64,000 nucleotides of DNA from Bacteroidetes bacterium UBA1941 (GCA_002336805.1 DDEZ01000002.1:1-64000); one strand, 5' to 3'. Counted from the first letter of the stretch, positions 1 through 8,331 are shown. Numbers and translations are program-made. The notes: generated by a model from the letters alone, not told the origin.

Positions 1-73
1 TTATAACATAGAAATCTATGTGGCTCAAAGTTGTATTCCCTCAGCGTCTAAAAAACATTCTCAAATTTGCGCC

Positions 74-829
74 ATGAAAAAGATCCTCCTCCCGCTCGCC
101 ACCTATGGCTCAGACCCTACCGAGGTAGCCATACCCTGGCTGCTGCTCACGGAGCGGGGTCATGAGGTCACCTTTGCTACCCCTGCGGGCAAAGTGGCGC
201 AGGCGGATACCAGGATGCTCTACGGAGAGAACCTCGGCATCTGGCGCGCTGTGCTGAAAGCGCGGCAAGATGCAGCGGAGGCCTACGAAAAAATGGTGCA
301 GACAGCAGCCTTCCAAAAGCCGCTTTCCTATCATGACATCCATGAGAAAGATTATGACGCCCTGCTCCTGCCCGGCGGCCATGACAAGGGGGTAAAGGAG
401 TACCTGGAATCGGCAGCCCTGCAGCAGGTGGTGGCTGATTTCTTTCGCGCAGCGAAACCTGTAGCCGCTATCTGCCACGGTGTGGTGCTGGCTGCCCGCA
501 GCAAGGACCGCGATACGGGCCGCTCTGTGCTATATGGCTACAAGACGACCTCCCTGCTACAATCTCAGGAGATGGCCGCCTACAATATGACACGCCTCTG
601 GCTGGGAGACTACTACCTGACCTACCCCGGCCTGACGGTAGAGGCAGAGGTGCGCAACGCTCTGGCGGGTGATGGAGACTTTCTCTCCGGGCCTACACCT
701 GTACTGCGCGATGACAGGATGCACCTGAGCCGTGGCTATACGGTACAGGACAGGCACTATCTCTCTGCCCGCTGGCCGGGAGATGCGTATAGCTTCGGGC
801 TCGCCTTTGCAGAGATGCTGGGCGGCTAA
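74..829 (+). CDS. DJ-1/PfpI family protein (class I glutamine amidotransferase-like fold)
   Basis: A 251-aa member of the DJ-1/PfpI family, which includes Hsp31-type glyoxalases/deglycases, chaperones and proteases. The nucleophile-elbow cysteine is about residue 134 (AAICHG). A LLLPGGHDKG loop lies at 97-106, and Glu about 17 sits where family members place an acidic partner of the cysteine. The substrate cannot be read; an Hsp31/glyoxalase-III-like role is inference. The ATG at 74 is preferred to an in-frame GTG at 20 because MKKILLPLA is a typical family N-terminus. CAAATTTG (62-69), a 7/8 match to the Bacteroidota -7 box, ends 4 bases before this ATG. No signal peptide, so cytoplasmic. 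The next gene starts 28 bp downstream. Confidence 0.85.
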   Translation: MKKILLPLATYGSDPTEVAIPWLLLTERGHEVTFATPAGKVAQADTRMLYGENLGIWRAVLKARQDAAEAYEKMVQTAAFQKPLSYHDIHEKDYDALLLPGGHDKGVKEYLESAALQQVVADFFRAAKPVAAICHGVVLAARSKDRDTGRSVLYGYKTTSLLQSQEMAAYNMTRLWLGDYYLTYPGLTVEAEVRNALAGDGDFLSGPTPVLRDDRMHLSRGYTVQDRHYLSARWPGDAYSFGLAFAEMLGG

Positions 830-843
830 GTGCTGTGAAATCC

Positions 844-851
844 TATCTTTA
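844..851 (+). promoter_or_regulatory. Bacteroidota-type -7 box close to the start codon at 858
   Basis: TATCTTTA matches TAnnTTTG at 7/8 and ends 6 bases before the ATG at 858, so a transcript from it would be nearly leaderless. No TTG is seen at the usual 19-21 bp upstream. Confidence 0.35.
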
Positions 852-857
852 TATAGT

Positions 858-2027
858 ATGAAGCGATACCTGAGAGTAGCCGCATGGGCTGGTATCTGGC
901 TGCTGGTGGTCCTGTGCCGGCATAGCTTCCCGTCTATCACAGCGGTGGAGTATGGTGTATTTGCACTCGTGCTGCTCGTACTGTGTGCCATAGACCTCAG
1001 TATCACCTGGTGGCCGGAGCGCGCATGGCCGGCATGGATACGCAGGCATGCCTATACACTGCTGGTCGTCCTGCTCCTGATGGACATGGCGCGGGCGGGC
1101 TACTACCTCACGCAGCATCACCCCTTTGACCCCTACCTGCAGATGCCGCCGCACCGCTATGTGCTACCGCACAAAGACAGCAATGAGGTCCGCATACTCT
1201 GCCTCGGTGGCAGCACCACTGCCGGCCTCTCCCTGGCAGATACACTGCGCTATCCCTACCGGCTGCAGCAGCGCCTACAGGCCCGCTACCCGCAGATGAA
1301 AGTACGTGTGATCAATCTCGGCATGGACTGGTATACCAGCAAGCATATACTGACACTCTACACTACAGAGGGCCGCTACTACCAGCCCGATATAGTGGTC
1401 TGCATGGAGGCTATCAATGATATGTACCGCTCCTGGAGCCCTAGGGGCTTTGCCGTGGGCGCGTATAATGATAAGTATGCTCACTTCTACGGGCCGGCAT
1501 ACAATGGCGCAGAGCCGCCCACTATGGAGTACCACCTGCTCACGCACAGCCACTGGGGAGACCTGCCACTGCTCCTGATGCAGCAGCGTCCTGTCACATA
1601 CCATCCGTCTGAGTGGCGCAGCCTGGGGCCGTATATCCGCCACCTCTCGGCACTGGCGCGCTATGTGGCAGCAGACAATGCAGCATTCTACCTGGTGACA
1701 CAGCCCAATCTCTACAAGCCTGTCATGAATGCGCTGGAGCATAAGCAATGCTGGTTTGGCCAGCTACTGTGCAATAGGCGCGTGGACTGGCACACGCTGG
1801 AGTACCCGGACCTCTCCTCTATGCGGGCAGCAATGGATACTTTCCTCTATGAAGAGCGCAGGATGGCGGCAGCACAGCATATACCGCTGATAGATGCGGC
1901 AGCTATGATGCCGCGGACGCTAAAGTATTTTTATGATGATGTGCACTGCTACAGCCCGGGTGCAGACAGCCTGAGCCATATGGTGGCAGATGCCATCAGT
2001 GAGGAGGTAAAAAAGCACGTCAGGTAG
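858..2027 (+). CDS. membrane-anchored SGNH/GDSL-like hydrolase
   Basis: A 389-aa protein with about three hydrophobic segments in the first 80 residues, followed by an SGNH-hydrolase-like domain. CLGGSTTAG (115-123) fits block I with Ser119 as candidate nucleophile, EAIND (184-188) fits the block III Asn, and YDDVHCY (359-365) fits the C-terminal Asp/His pair. Such proteins act as esterases or O-acyl (de)acetylases on envelope polymers; the substrate here is unknown. The ATG at 858 gives a clean membrane-anchor N-terminus; an upstream in-frame ATG at 732 would overlap the previous gene by about 100 bp. Same strand and only 28 bp behind the DJ-1-like gene. Confidence 0.72.
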   Translation: MKRYLRVAAWAGIWLLVVLCRHSFPSITAVEYGVFALVLLVLCAIDLSITWWPERAWPAWIRRHAYTLLVVLLLMDMARAGYYLTQHHPFDPYLQMPPHRYVLPHKDSNEVRILCLGGSTTAGLSLADTLRYPYRLQQRLQARYPQMKVRVINLGMDWYTSKHILTLYTTEGRYYQPDIVVCMEAINDMYRSWSPRGFAVGAYNDKYAHFYGPAYNGAEPPTMEYHLLTHSHWGDLPLLLMQQRPVTYHPSEWRSLGPYIRHLSALARYVAADNAAFYLVTQPNLYKPVMNALEHKQCWFGQLLCNRRVDWHTLEYPDLSSMRAAMDTFLYEERRMAAAQHIPLIDAAAMMPRTLKYFYDDVHCYSPGADSLSHMVADAISEEVKKHVR

Positions 2028-2113
2028 CTGCCACCTCAGTCACCGCCGTGTCACAATCCGGCAAATCGCCCTATTTCTTCGGCTTTTCACCTCAAAATAC
2101 CCAAAAAGGTGTA

Positions 2114-2144
2114 TTGTTTTTCCTTGCCAGGCGTTCTATGTTTA
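2114..2144 (+). promoter_or_regulatory. promoter (TTG / TAnnTTTG type) of a small transcription unit
   Basis: TTG at 2114-2116, 20 bp spacer, then TATGTTTA at 2137-2144 (7/8 of TAnnTTTG). Spacing and elements fit the Bacteroidota primary sigma factor. It lies in a 495-bp gene-free gap and precedes the small RNA candidate. Confidence 0.5.
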
Positions 2145-2149
2145 TAGTA

Positions 2150-2297
2150 CCTAAAAATAGAACCACCATGGCCACCATCATCGAACCATATTTCTACTGA
2201 TCACTGCCCGTCCAGAAAGCGACGGTGAAAGCAGAAAAGTAACAGCTCAGATACCTTATACAGCAAGCCGGTAGAGATCATGCTATCGGCTTTTTTA
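2150..2297 (+). ncRNA. candidate small RNA with a 10-codon ORF
   Basis: A self-contained unit of about 145 bases between a good promoter (2114-2144) and a strong intrinsic terminator (2265-2297). It holds a short ORF at 2168-2200 encoding MATIIEPYFY and ending in TGA. The peptide ends in three aromatic residues out of four, like an attenuator leader, but no aromatic amino-acid gene follows: the next gene is a YtxH-type protein 226 bp beyond the terminator. If the TGA were read through, the frame would stay open to TAA at 2240-2242. No known RNA family was recognised; the 5' end is inferred from the promoter. Confidence 0.4.
2265..2297 (+). terminator. intrinsic terminator of the small transcription unit
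   Basis: Stem AAGCCGGTAG (2265-2274) pairs with CTATCGGCTT (2283-2292) with one G-T wobble and an 8-base loop, followed by a T-run. A weaker T-run structure follows at about 2334-2350. Confidence 0.75.
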
Positions 2298-2383
2298 TTT
2301 GATAAAAAACCAGCCCGCAAAAGTAGGCCATCTCTGGCTTCGGCTTTTTTGATAAAATGTATACCCCTCTGCATCTCCGCACT

Positions 2384-2401
2384 CTGCCTACCGGCAGGCA
2401 G
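2384..2401. repeat. short palindromic element CTGCCTACCGGCAGGCAG
   Basis: TGCC and GGCA arms around TACCGGCA form a small hairpin in the gene-free stretch before the YtxH gene. It looks like a dispersed intergenic palindrome; a second copy was not seen in the window. Confidence 0.35.
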
Positions 2402-2432
2402 CCTCTGTGGTAAAAACTGAATTCCAATATCT

Positions 2433-2461
2433 CTTTGCGTTCCCGCGTTATTTGCGGTTTA
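2433..2461 (+). repeat. GC-rich dispersed repeat, copy A
   Basis: Reads CTTTGCGTTCCCGCG followed by TTATTTGCGGTTTA. Aligns almost base for base with copy B at 2471-2499 and, inverted, with copy C at 3537-3565. Confidence 0.55.
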
Positions 2462-2470
2462 TAATTTCCC

Positions 2471-2499
2471 TTTCGCGTCTCCGCGCTTTTGCGGTTAAA
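2471..2499 (+). repeat. GC-rich dispersed repeat, copy B
   Basis: Reads TTTCGCGTCTCCGCG followed by CTTTTGCGGTTAAA. Tandem neighbour of copy A, 9 bp apart, ending 23 bp before the YtxH start codon. Confidence 0.55.
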
Positions 2500-2522
2500 C
2501 CACTATTCCCTATCTTGAACAC

Positions 2523-2780
2523 ATGGAAAAGCAGAATGACAATAACACGGCCATCCTCGGTGCCCTGCTGGCAGGCGTGGTGATAGGTGGTGCGCTCGGT
2601 GTCCTCTTTGCCCCGGACAAGGGTAGCGTGACCCGCGCCAAACTACTCAGTGGCGCGCAGGACCTGGCAGAGGATGTGAAGCAGAAAATGATGGAAGAGG
2701 CCGCCGCTCTCCGGGCAAAAGCCGAAGAGCTGGAGCACCTGGCCAAAGAGACGATCAATACTCCTCCCACACAGGCATAA
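2523..2780 (+). CDS. YtxH domain-containing protein
   Basis: An 85-aa YtxH-family protein: polar N-terminus, one glycine-rich hydrophobic segment (about 12-32) ending in the family signature LFAPDKGSVTRAKL, then a charged helical tail (45-78) with coiled-coil character. YtxH proteins are small, stress-associated and membrane-anchored, with no established biochemical role. It opens a compact operon: the holin-like gene starts 9 bp later and a third gene 17 bp after that. Two GC-rich repeat copies lie directly upstream. Confidence 0.85.
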   Translation: MEKQNDNNTAILGALLAGVVIGGALGVLFAPDKGSVTRAKLLSGAQDLAEDVKQKMMEEAAALRAKAEELEHLAKETINTPPTQA

Positions 2781-2789
2781 TAGACACGC

Positions 2790-3134
2790 ATGCCCGACTA
2801 TGAGAAAATAGAAGACATAGCTGACAATCTAAAGCAGTACGCCACGACCAATATAGAGCTGGCCAAGCTGGAGATAGCCGAGCGCACCTCAGTAGCCGCA
2901 GGCGTGGTGGTGAGCCGCCTGGCCATCGGGCTGCTGGCGGTGCTGTGCTTTTCCTTTGCCAGCCTGGGGCTGTGCTTCTGGCTGTCTGCACTGATAGGAG
3001 ATACGTACTCGGGCTTCTTTATCGTAGGTGGGGTGTACCTGCTATTGGCAGTGGTTTTGTATGTCTTTCGCCGGAGGCTGATAGAGGGCCCGATACAGAC
3101 CCGCGTGATCAGGAGCATGCTGGGCAAAGTTTAA
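2790..3134 (+). CDS. phage-holin-like (Phage_holin_3_6 type) membrane protein
   Basis: A 114-aa protein with an amphipathic N-terminal helix (about 1-38) and two membrane segments (about 44-68 and 73-93) followed by basic residues. This is the layout of the Phage_holin_3_6 family, which despite its name is mostly chromosomal and often next to YtxH genes. No endolysin, phage structural or integrase gene is nearby, so it is not evidence of a prophage. Probably cotranscribed with the YtxH gene (9 bp upstream) and the unknown gene downstream. Confidence 0.8.
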   Translation: MPDYEKIEDIADNLKQYATTNIELAKLEIAERTSVAAGVVVSRLAIGLLAVLCFSFASLGLCFWLSALIGDTYSGFFIVGGVYLLLAVVLYVFRRRLIEGPIQTRVIRSMLGKV

Positions 3135-3151
3135 CAGACACAAAAGGCACT

Positions 3152-3535
3152 ATGGATATCACAGATGCAGACTCGATAGCCCTGCGCCGCGCACAGCTAC
3201 TGGCAGACAAGCAGCAGCAGGAGGCAGCACTGAGGCAGAGCAGCCGCGAGCTGGTAGCCGCACTCGATCCCGTGCAGATGGTCAAATCTTCCATCCATGA
3301 CCTGGCACAGGATACAGAGGTCCGTACAGACGTGGTCAAAGTAGGCCTCAGCATCGGTGCCAATTTCCTGATCAGCCGCCTGCTGGGCCAGCCTGACACC
3401 TCTCAGAAAGCTCTCCGCAATGTACTCGTACAGACCATCGCCACTACGCTCATCAATAGCAAGGCACCGCAGATGATCGACCAGGCCATGGGCATCATAA
3501 AACTGATAGAGCAGCAGAGGAAGCAAGAGAAATAA
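3152..3535 (+). CDS. unknown protein of the YtxH/holin-like operon
   Basis: A 127-aa protein that I cannot assign to a named family. The N-terminal 45 residues are charged and helical, rich in Gln, Arg and Glu. The middle (about 62-80, VVKVGLSIGANFLISRLLG) is amphipathic rather than a clear membrane helix. The C-terminus is helical and basic. The ATG at 3152, 17 bp after the holin-like stop, is chosen; the same frame is open further upstream but would overlap the previous gene by 190 bp. Position implies a role shared with the YtxH and holin-like proteins in the cell envelope; that is inference. Confidence 0.7.
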   Translation: MDITDADSIALRRAQLLADKQQQEAALRQSSRELVAALDPVQMVKSSIHDLAQDTEVRTDVVKVGLSIGANFLISRLLGQPDTSQKALRNVLVQTIATTLINSKAPQMIDQAMGIIKLIEQQRKQEK

Positions 3536-3536
3536 A

Positions 3537-3565
3537 TTTCACCGCAGAGGCGCGGGGACGCAGAG
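3537..3565 (-). repeat. GC-rich dispersed repeat, copy C (inverted)
   Basis: The minus strand reads CTCTGCGTCCCCGCG followed by CCTCTGCGGTGAAA, matching copies A and B. It starts right at the stop of the YtxH operon, so the three copies bracket the operon in opposite orientation. Confidence 0.5.
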
Positions 3566-3746
3566 GCAAATTGTATTAGCACAAAAAAATCCGTCATTCC
3601 GACGCCTTTCTTCTATCTAAAAAATAAATGTGACAAGGCGGAAGGAATCCCCGCAGACACAAAGCGCAGACAAGGGCTACTCAATATTGTTGGTTGATGG
3701 TGGACGCTTTGCTAAACTCCAATTACAGCAATATCAAAGAAGCTTT

Positions 3747-4595
3747 TTAACCATCGAGCCTCTCTCCCCGGACATCACACGGAAAAATGGCAAATCTGTC
3801 GCAATGGCTTAGAATGACTTCTGTAATCTTACTTATTTGAATGTCATCTGCTTCAACAATGTTATTGAAGTTAGTTGCTGGTAGATTCAAAAATCTGTTA
3901 TCTTTTCTTGGATTGTAGATGTAAATCAAGTATTCCTTGTTAAGTGGGAATAAGACTTCGGTTTGGGTGTCAAAGAAAAACTCAGAAGAGAATGCGTCAA
4001 TTAATATAGCTGGGTTATCAGATGTGAACCAACATTTATCAGAAGCAGCTCTAAGGACTGTAATTACAAATTTAGCTCTCTTGATGATTTCTAAAACATG
4101 ATCCATAACAAAGACCATCATTGAGTTTAAATGACACTCTTTAGGCAGTTTCTTGATTTTACTTACTGTTACCCTCCTGCTTTCTTCTAAAAAAACAGTT
4201 ATTAAGTCGATGAATGAATCTCCTCCTTCACTTATAAAAATAGGATTCATTGTTTCTCTTAAATAGTCTGTACGGCAAAGAAAGTTTATTGTGAGTTCAA
4301 TCAAATGGACTAGCAGGTCATTGTTCGGTTTCCCAACCTCTATATCTTTTACTAGTTTTAGGTACATATTTTCGAAACTCCAATTGATCAGTTTTTCATT
4401 GGCTTTCTCGAGTTCTGGTATGGGGATGGGAATATCGTAATGATTATCCCTACTCAAAAAGTGTTTAATTGATTTTGTCTGTATTTCTGGGTTGCCCTTT
4501 TCGTAGACGCAAACAAGCCATTTGCCGCCTTTATCCTTAAAGCCAAATTGCTTCAGATAAACCTGTGGTAAAATATGTTGATTTTCTGTTTTCAT
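3747..4595 (-). CDS. DUF4238 domain-containing protein
   Basis: A 282-aa protein of the DUF4238 type. It has the N-terminal signature ENQHILPQVYLKQFGF (4-19) and the mid-protein motif CWFTSDNPAILI (about 188-199) that mark the family. No signal peptide, so probably cytoplasmic. Function unknown. The gene is clearly AT-richer than metH upstream or the operon on its other side, a sign of recent acquisition. Its ATG lies 3 bp behind the metH stop codon on the same strand, so it is likely read from the metH transcript and perhaps translationally coupled. DUF4238 genes are sporadically distributed; a defence role is possible but nothing in the sequence shows it. Confidence 0.8.
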   Translation of the reverse strand: MKTENQHILPQVYLKQFGFKDKGGKWLVCVYEKGNPEIQTKSIKHFLSRDNHYDIPIPIPELEKANEKLINWSFENMYLKLVKDIEVGKPNNDLLVHLIELTINFLCRTDYLRETMNPIFISEGGDSFIDLITVFLEESRRVTVSKIKKLPKECHLNSMMVFVMDHVLEIIKRAKFVITVLRAASDKCWFTSDNPAILIDAFSSEFFFDTQTEVLFPLNKEYLIYIYNPRKDNRFLNLPATNFNNIVEADDIQISKITEVILSHCDRFAIFPCDVRGERLDG

Positions 4596-4598
4596 CTC

Positions 4599-7500
4599 CT
4601 AGTACCCCAGATTAGGCCCCAGCCACCTTTCCATTTCGGCTACAGAGAGGCCCTTGAGGCGCGCGAGGTTTTCTACCTGGTCCTTGGCGATTTTGCCCAC
4701 GCCGAAGTATTTCGCCTCTGCATTGGCAAAGTACCAGCCGCTCACGGAGGCGGTGGGTAGCATGGCGTAGGACGAGGTGAGGGTGATGCCAGTGTTTTTC
4801 TCTACATCCAGCAGCTGCCAGATGGTCGGCTTCTCGGTGTGGTCAGGGCAGGCTGGGTAGCCCGGTGCGGGGCGTATGCCCTGGTACTTCTCGCTTATCA
4901 GCGCATCGTTGGTCAACTTTTCGTCTTTGGCGTAGCCCCACCACTCCTTGCGCACACGCTCATGCAGCCTCTCGGCAAAGGCCTCTGCCAGACGGTCCGC
5001 CAGCGCCTTGAGCATGATGGCCGAGTAGTCGTCATGATTGGCTTCAAACTCCTTCACCTTCGCCTCTATATTGCCACCCGCCGTCACGGCAAAGGCGCCG
5101 ATATAATCCTCGCGACCCGACTCCACCGGTGCGATGAAATCTGCGAGGGAGATATTCTTTTGCGTTCCTTCCTTCTTCACCTGCTGGCGCATCTGGTGAA
5201 AGGCGAGGCCAGTGCCTTTTAGCTCGATAGATTCGTCTTTAGTATTAGCCGGGAAGATGCCTATCACGCCTGTGGCGGTGATCCAATTTTCGGCTATCAC
5301 TTTTTGCAGCATCTCCTGTGCATCGGCATAGAGTTTTTTGGCCTCTGCGCCATACTTGTCACTCTCCAGCACACGCGGATAGGTACCAGAGATACCCCAC
5401 GAGCTGAAAAACGGCGACCAGTCTATATACGCCGCCAGCTCCGCTATCGGATAGTCTTCAAATACTTTCACACCGGTGAAGTTCGGCTTCTTTATCTCCG
5501 CCTTGGTCCAGTCTATGGCATACTTGTTTCGCCGCGCCTCTGCCAGAGATACATACTCCACCTCAGACTGCCGCGCCAGAAACTGCTCACGCATCCTGTC
5601 ATACTCCTCGCGCAGCTCCTGTGCAGTAGCAGCGCTGGCATCCTTGCTCAGCAGATTGCTGGCTACGGTCACGGCTTTAGACGCATCCAGCACGTGCACC
5701 ACAGGGCCGCTATAGGCCGGAGCCACCTTGACCGCCGTGTGCAGCTTAGACGTCGTAGCGCCGCCCACCATCAGCGGGGTCTTCATACCGAGGCGCTCCA
5801 TCTCTTTGGCCACATGCACCATCTCATCCAAGCTCGGCGTGATCAGGCCACTGAGGCCTATGATATCCGCATTCACCTCACGCGCTTTCTCCAGTATTTT
5901 ATCTGCCGGCACCATCACACCTATGTCTACTATCTCGTAGTTATTGCAGGCCAGTACCACGCCTACTATGTTCTTGCCTATGTCGTGTACGTCGCCTTTC
6001 ACGGTGGCGAGCAGTATCCTGCCTGCGCCGCTTTTATCTGAGTTCCTTTTCTTCTCCTCTGCGAGGAAAGGCTCCAGATACGCCACCGACTTCTTCATCA
6101 CACGCGCAGACTTTACGACTTGTGGCAGAAACATCTTACCACTGCCAAAGAGGTCACCCACGATATTCATACCTGCCATCAGCGGGCCTTCTATCACATG
6201 CAGCGGACGGCCGTATTTCTGGCGTGCCTCTTCTGTATCGGCCTCTATATGCTCTACGATGCCCTTCACCAGTGCGTGAGACAGGCGCTCCTCCACGGTG
6301 CCCTTGCGCCACTCCTCATCAGCCACCTCGGCCTTGTCTTTTTTCTTCACCGTCTCGGCAAAGGCTAACAGTCGTTCGGTAGCGTCTTCACGGCGGTCCA
6401 GCAGCACATCTTCTACACGCTCCAGCAGGTCCTTAGGTATATCGTCATACACCTCGAGCATAGACGGATTCACGATGCCCATGTCCATACCGTGGCGGAT
6501 AGCATGATAGAGGAAAGCCGAGTGCATGGCCTCCCGCACAGGGTTATTGCCACGGAAGGAGAAGGACACATTGCTCACGCCACCACTCACGTGCGCATGA
6601 GGGAGGTTCTCACGTATCCAGCGCGTAGCGCGGAAGAAGTCAAGCGCATTCTGCCTATGCTCTTCCATACCCGTAGCCACAGGAAATATGTTTGGGTCAA
6701 AGATGATATCCTCTGCGGGAAAGCCAACACGGTCCACGAGTATGCGGTATGACCGCTCGCAGATCTCTATACGCCGCTCGTAGCTATCTGCCTGACCGAC
6801 TTCGTCGAAAGCCATCACGATCACCGCAGCGCCGTATGCTTTGACCAGCTCCGCCTGGCGGATAAATTCTTCTTCACCACCCTTCAGCGAGATAGAGTTG
6901 ACGATGCCTTTGCCCTGCAGGCACTTGAGGCCCGCCTCTATTATTTCAAACTTAGACGAGTCTACCATCACCGGTACGCGGGCTATATCCGGCTCAGAGG
7001 CGGTGAGGTTGATAAAGCGCTTCATGGCATCTACGCCATCCAGCATGCCCTCGTCCATATTGATATCTATCACTTGTGCGCCGCCCTCTACCTGATCGGT
7101 AGCGATGCTCAGTGCGTCGTCATATTTATTCTCCTTGATCAGCTTGAGAAACTTGGCAGAGCCTGTCACATTGGTCCGCTCGCCTACGTTCATGAAGTTG
7201 GACTCCGGCGTGATGGTCACCGGCTCCAGGCCAGACAGCTGCATGAACTGTATGCGCTTTGGTTTCTTTCTCGGCGGGTATTTCGCAGCGATCTCTGCAA
7301 AGACCTTCGTATGGTCCGGCGTAGTACCACAGCAGCCACCTATGATATTGATAAAGCCGGATTTGATAAACTCCTCCACATCGCTGCCCATCATAGCCGG
7401 TGTCTCGTCATAGCCACCAAAGGCATTGGGCAGGCCAGCATTAGGATAGCAGCTCACCCACGTGTGAGATACATTTGACAGCGTCTCTACATACGGGCGC

Positions 7501-8249
7501 ATATCCTTGGCACCGAGCGCACAGTTGAGGCCCACGGAGAAGAGGTTCGCATGCTTCACCGATACCCAGAAAGCTTCTGTCGTTTGTCCACTCAGCGTAC
7601 GTCCACTCTGATCGGTGATGGTACCGGAGACAGAGACAGGCAGGCTAGTGCCTTTTTCTTTTTGTACTTGTTGAATAGCGAAAAGTGCCGCCTTGCAGTT
7701 CAGCGTGTCAAACACGGTCTCTACCAGCAGCCAGTCAGCGCCGCCATCTATCAGGCCGCGTGCCTGCTCACTATACGCCTCTACCAGCTGGTCAAAGGTG
7801 ATAGCGCGATAGCCGGGATTATTGACATCGGGAGAGATAGAGGCCGTCCTATTGGTCGGGCCAAAGGCGCCCGCTACGAAGCGTGGCTTATCCGGATTGG
7901 CTTTATTAAACTCCTCGGCTACTTCTTTGGCGATCTTTGCTGACTCATAGTTGAGCTGATAGGCCAGATGCTCCAGGTGATAGTCTGCCTGCGCGATCGT
8001 AGTAGACGAGAAGGTATTGGTCTCCACGATATCTGCGCCTGCGGCGAAATACTGGCGGTGTATCTCCTTGATCACCTCTGGCTTTGTGATAGAGAGCAGG
8101 TCATTATTGCCCTTTAGGTCATGCTTGTGATCCTTTAATATCTCTCCGCGAAAGTCCTCCTCCGTCAGTGTATAGCGCTGTATCATGGTGCCCATAGCGC
8201 CATCCAGTACGAGTATCTTTTCTTCTGCGAGCTGTGCGAGTGTCTTCAT
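4599..8249 (-). CDS. metH: cobalamin-dependent methionine synthase
   Basis: A full-length (1216 aa) B12-dependent 5-methyltetrahydrofolate-homocysteine methyltransferase. The N-terminal homocysteine domain (about 1-325) carries the zinc cysteines, one near 241 (GLNCALG) and two near 306-307 (GGCCGTTPDH). The pterin-binding domain (about 340-610) begins with NVGERTNVTGS. The cobalamin module has the B12 signature DVHDIGKNIV near 755. The C-terminal AdoMet reactivation domain includes RPAPGYPACPDH near 1133. It makes methionine in the cytoplasm and works with metF (40324-41283). Expression is under a SAM-I riboswitch (8388-8517). Confidence 0.97.
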   Translation of the reverse strand: MKTLAQLAEEKILVLDGAMGTMIQRYTLTEEDFRGEILKDHKHDLKGNNDLLSITKPEVIKEIHRQYFAAGADIVETNTFSSTTIAQADYHLEHLAYQLNYESAKIAKEVAEEFNKANPDKPRFVAGAFGPTNRTASISPDVNNPGYRAITFDQLVEAYSEQARGLIDGGADWLLVETVFDTLNCKAALFAIQQVQKEKGTSLPVSVSGTITDQSGRTLSGQTTEAFWVSVKHANLFSVGLNCALGAKDMRPYVETLSNVSHTWVSCYPNAGLPNAFGGYDETPAMMGSDVEEFIKSGFINIIGGCCGTTPDHTKVFAEIAAKYPPRKKPKRIQFMQLSGLEPVTITPESNFMNVGERTNVTGSAKFLKLIKENKYDDALSIATDQVEGGAQVIDINMDEGMLDGVDAMKRFINLTASEPDIARVPVMVDSSKFEIIEAGLKCLQGKGIVNSISLKGGEEEFIRQAELVKAYGAAVIVMAFDEVGQADSYERRIEICERSYRILVDRVGFPAEDIIFDPNIFPVATGMEEHRQNALDFFRATRWIRENLPHAHVSGGVSNVSFSFRGNNPVREAMHSAFLYHAIRHGMDMGIVNPSMLEVYDDIPKDLLERVEDVLLDRREDATERLLAFAETVKKKDKAEVADEEWRKGTVEERLSHALVKGIVEHIEADTEEARQKYGRPLHVIEGPLMAGMNIVGDLFGSGKMFLPQVVKSARVMKKSVAYLEPFLAEEKKRNSDKSGAGRILLATVKGDVHDIGKNIVGVVLACNNYEIVDIGVMVPADKILEKAREVNADIIGLSGLITPSLDEMVHVAKEMERLGMKTPLMVGGATTSKLHTAVKVAPAYSGPVVHVLDASKAVTVASNLLSKDASAATAQELREEYDRMREQFLARQSEVEYVSLAEARRNKYAIDWTKAEIKKPNFTGVKVFEDYPIAELAAYIDWSPFFSSWGISGTYPRVLESDKYGAEAKKLYADAQEMLQKVIAENWITATGVIGIFPANTKDESIELKGTGLAFHQMRQQVKKEGTQKNISLADFIAPVESGREDYIGAFAVTAGGNIEAKVKEFEANHDDYSAIMLKALADRLAEAFAERLHERVRKEWWGYAKDEKLTNDALISEKYQGIRPAPGYPACPDHTEKPTIWQLLDVEKNTGITLTSSYAMLPTASVSGWYFANAEAKYFGVGKIAKDQVENLARLKGLSVAEMERWLGPNLGY

Positions 8250-8279
8250 CTATCTTGTATTTAGTAGTCAGTATGTAGT

Positions 8280-8331
8280 ATTAAGACAATGCCTTTGCGC
8301 ACTGGTAGTGCGTAGTGAGCATTGAGATAAT
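8280..8331. repeat. imperfect palindromic element, copy 1 (metH leader)
   Basis: Outer arms ATTAAGACAATGC (8280-8292) and GCATTGAGATAAT (8319-8331) pair except for a central AGA/AGA bulge. Inside is a perfect inner hairpin, CGCACT-GGT-AGTGCG (8298-8312). Copy 2 is at 40188-40242 with the same outer arms. It lies in the metH 5' leader between riboswitch and start codon. Confidence 0.6.

Noticed and set aside
2790..3134. Holin-like gene as a sign of a prophage
   Set aside because: No lysin, portal, capsid, terminase or integrase nearby; the Phage_holin_3_6 family is mainly chromosomal and travels with YtxH genes.
3630..3812. A 60-codon open frame on the plus strand behind the YtxH operon
   Set aside because: It overlaps the 3' end of the DUF4238 gene, has low-complexity content derived from a repeat-like stretch (CATTCCGACGCC ... 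GGCGGAAGGAAT, an imperfect hairpin) and no recognisable protein features.
4839..8000. Many open frames on the strand opposite metH
   Set aside because: They are antisense shadows of a conserved 1216-codon gene; none has homologue-like features or start signals.
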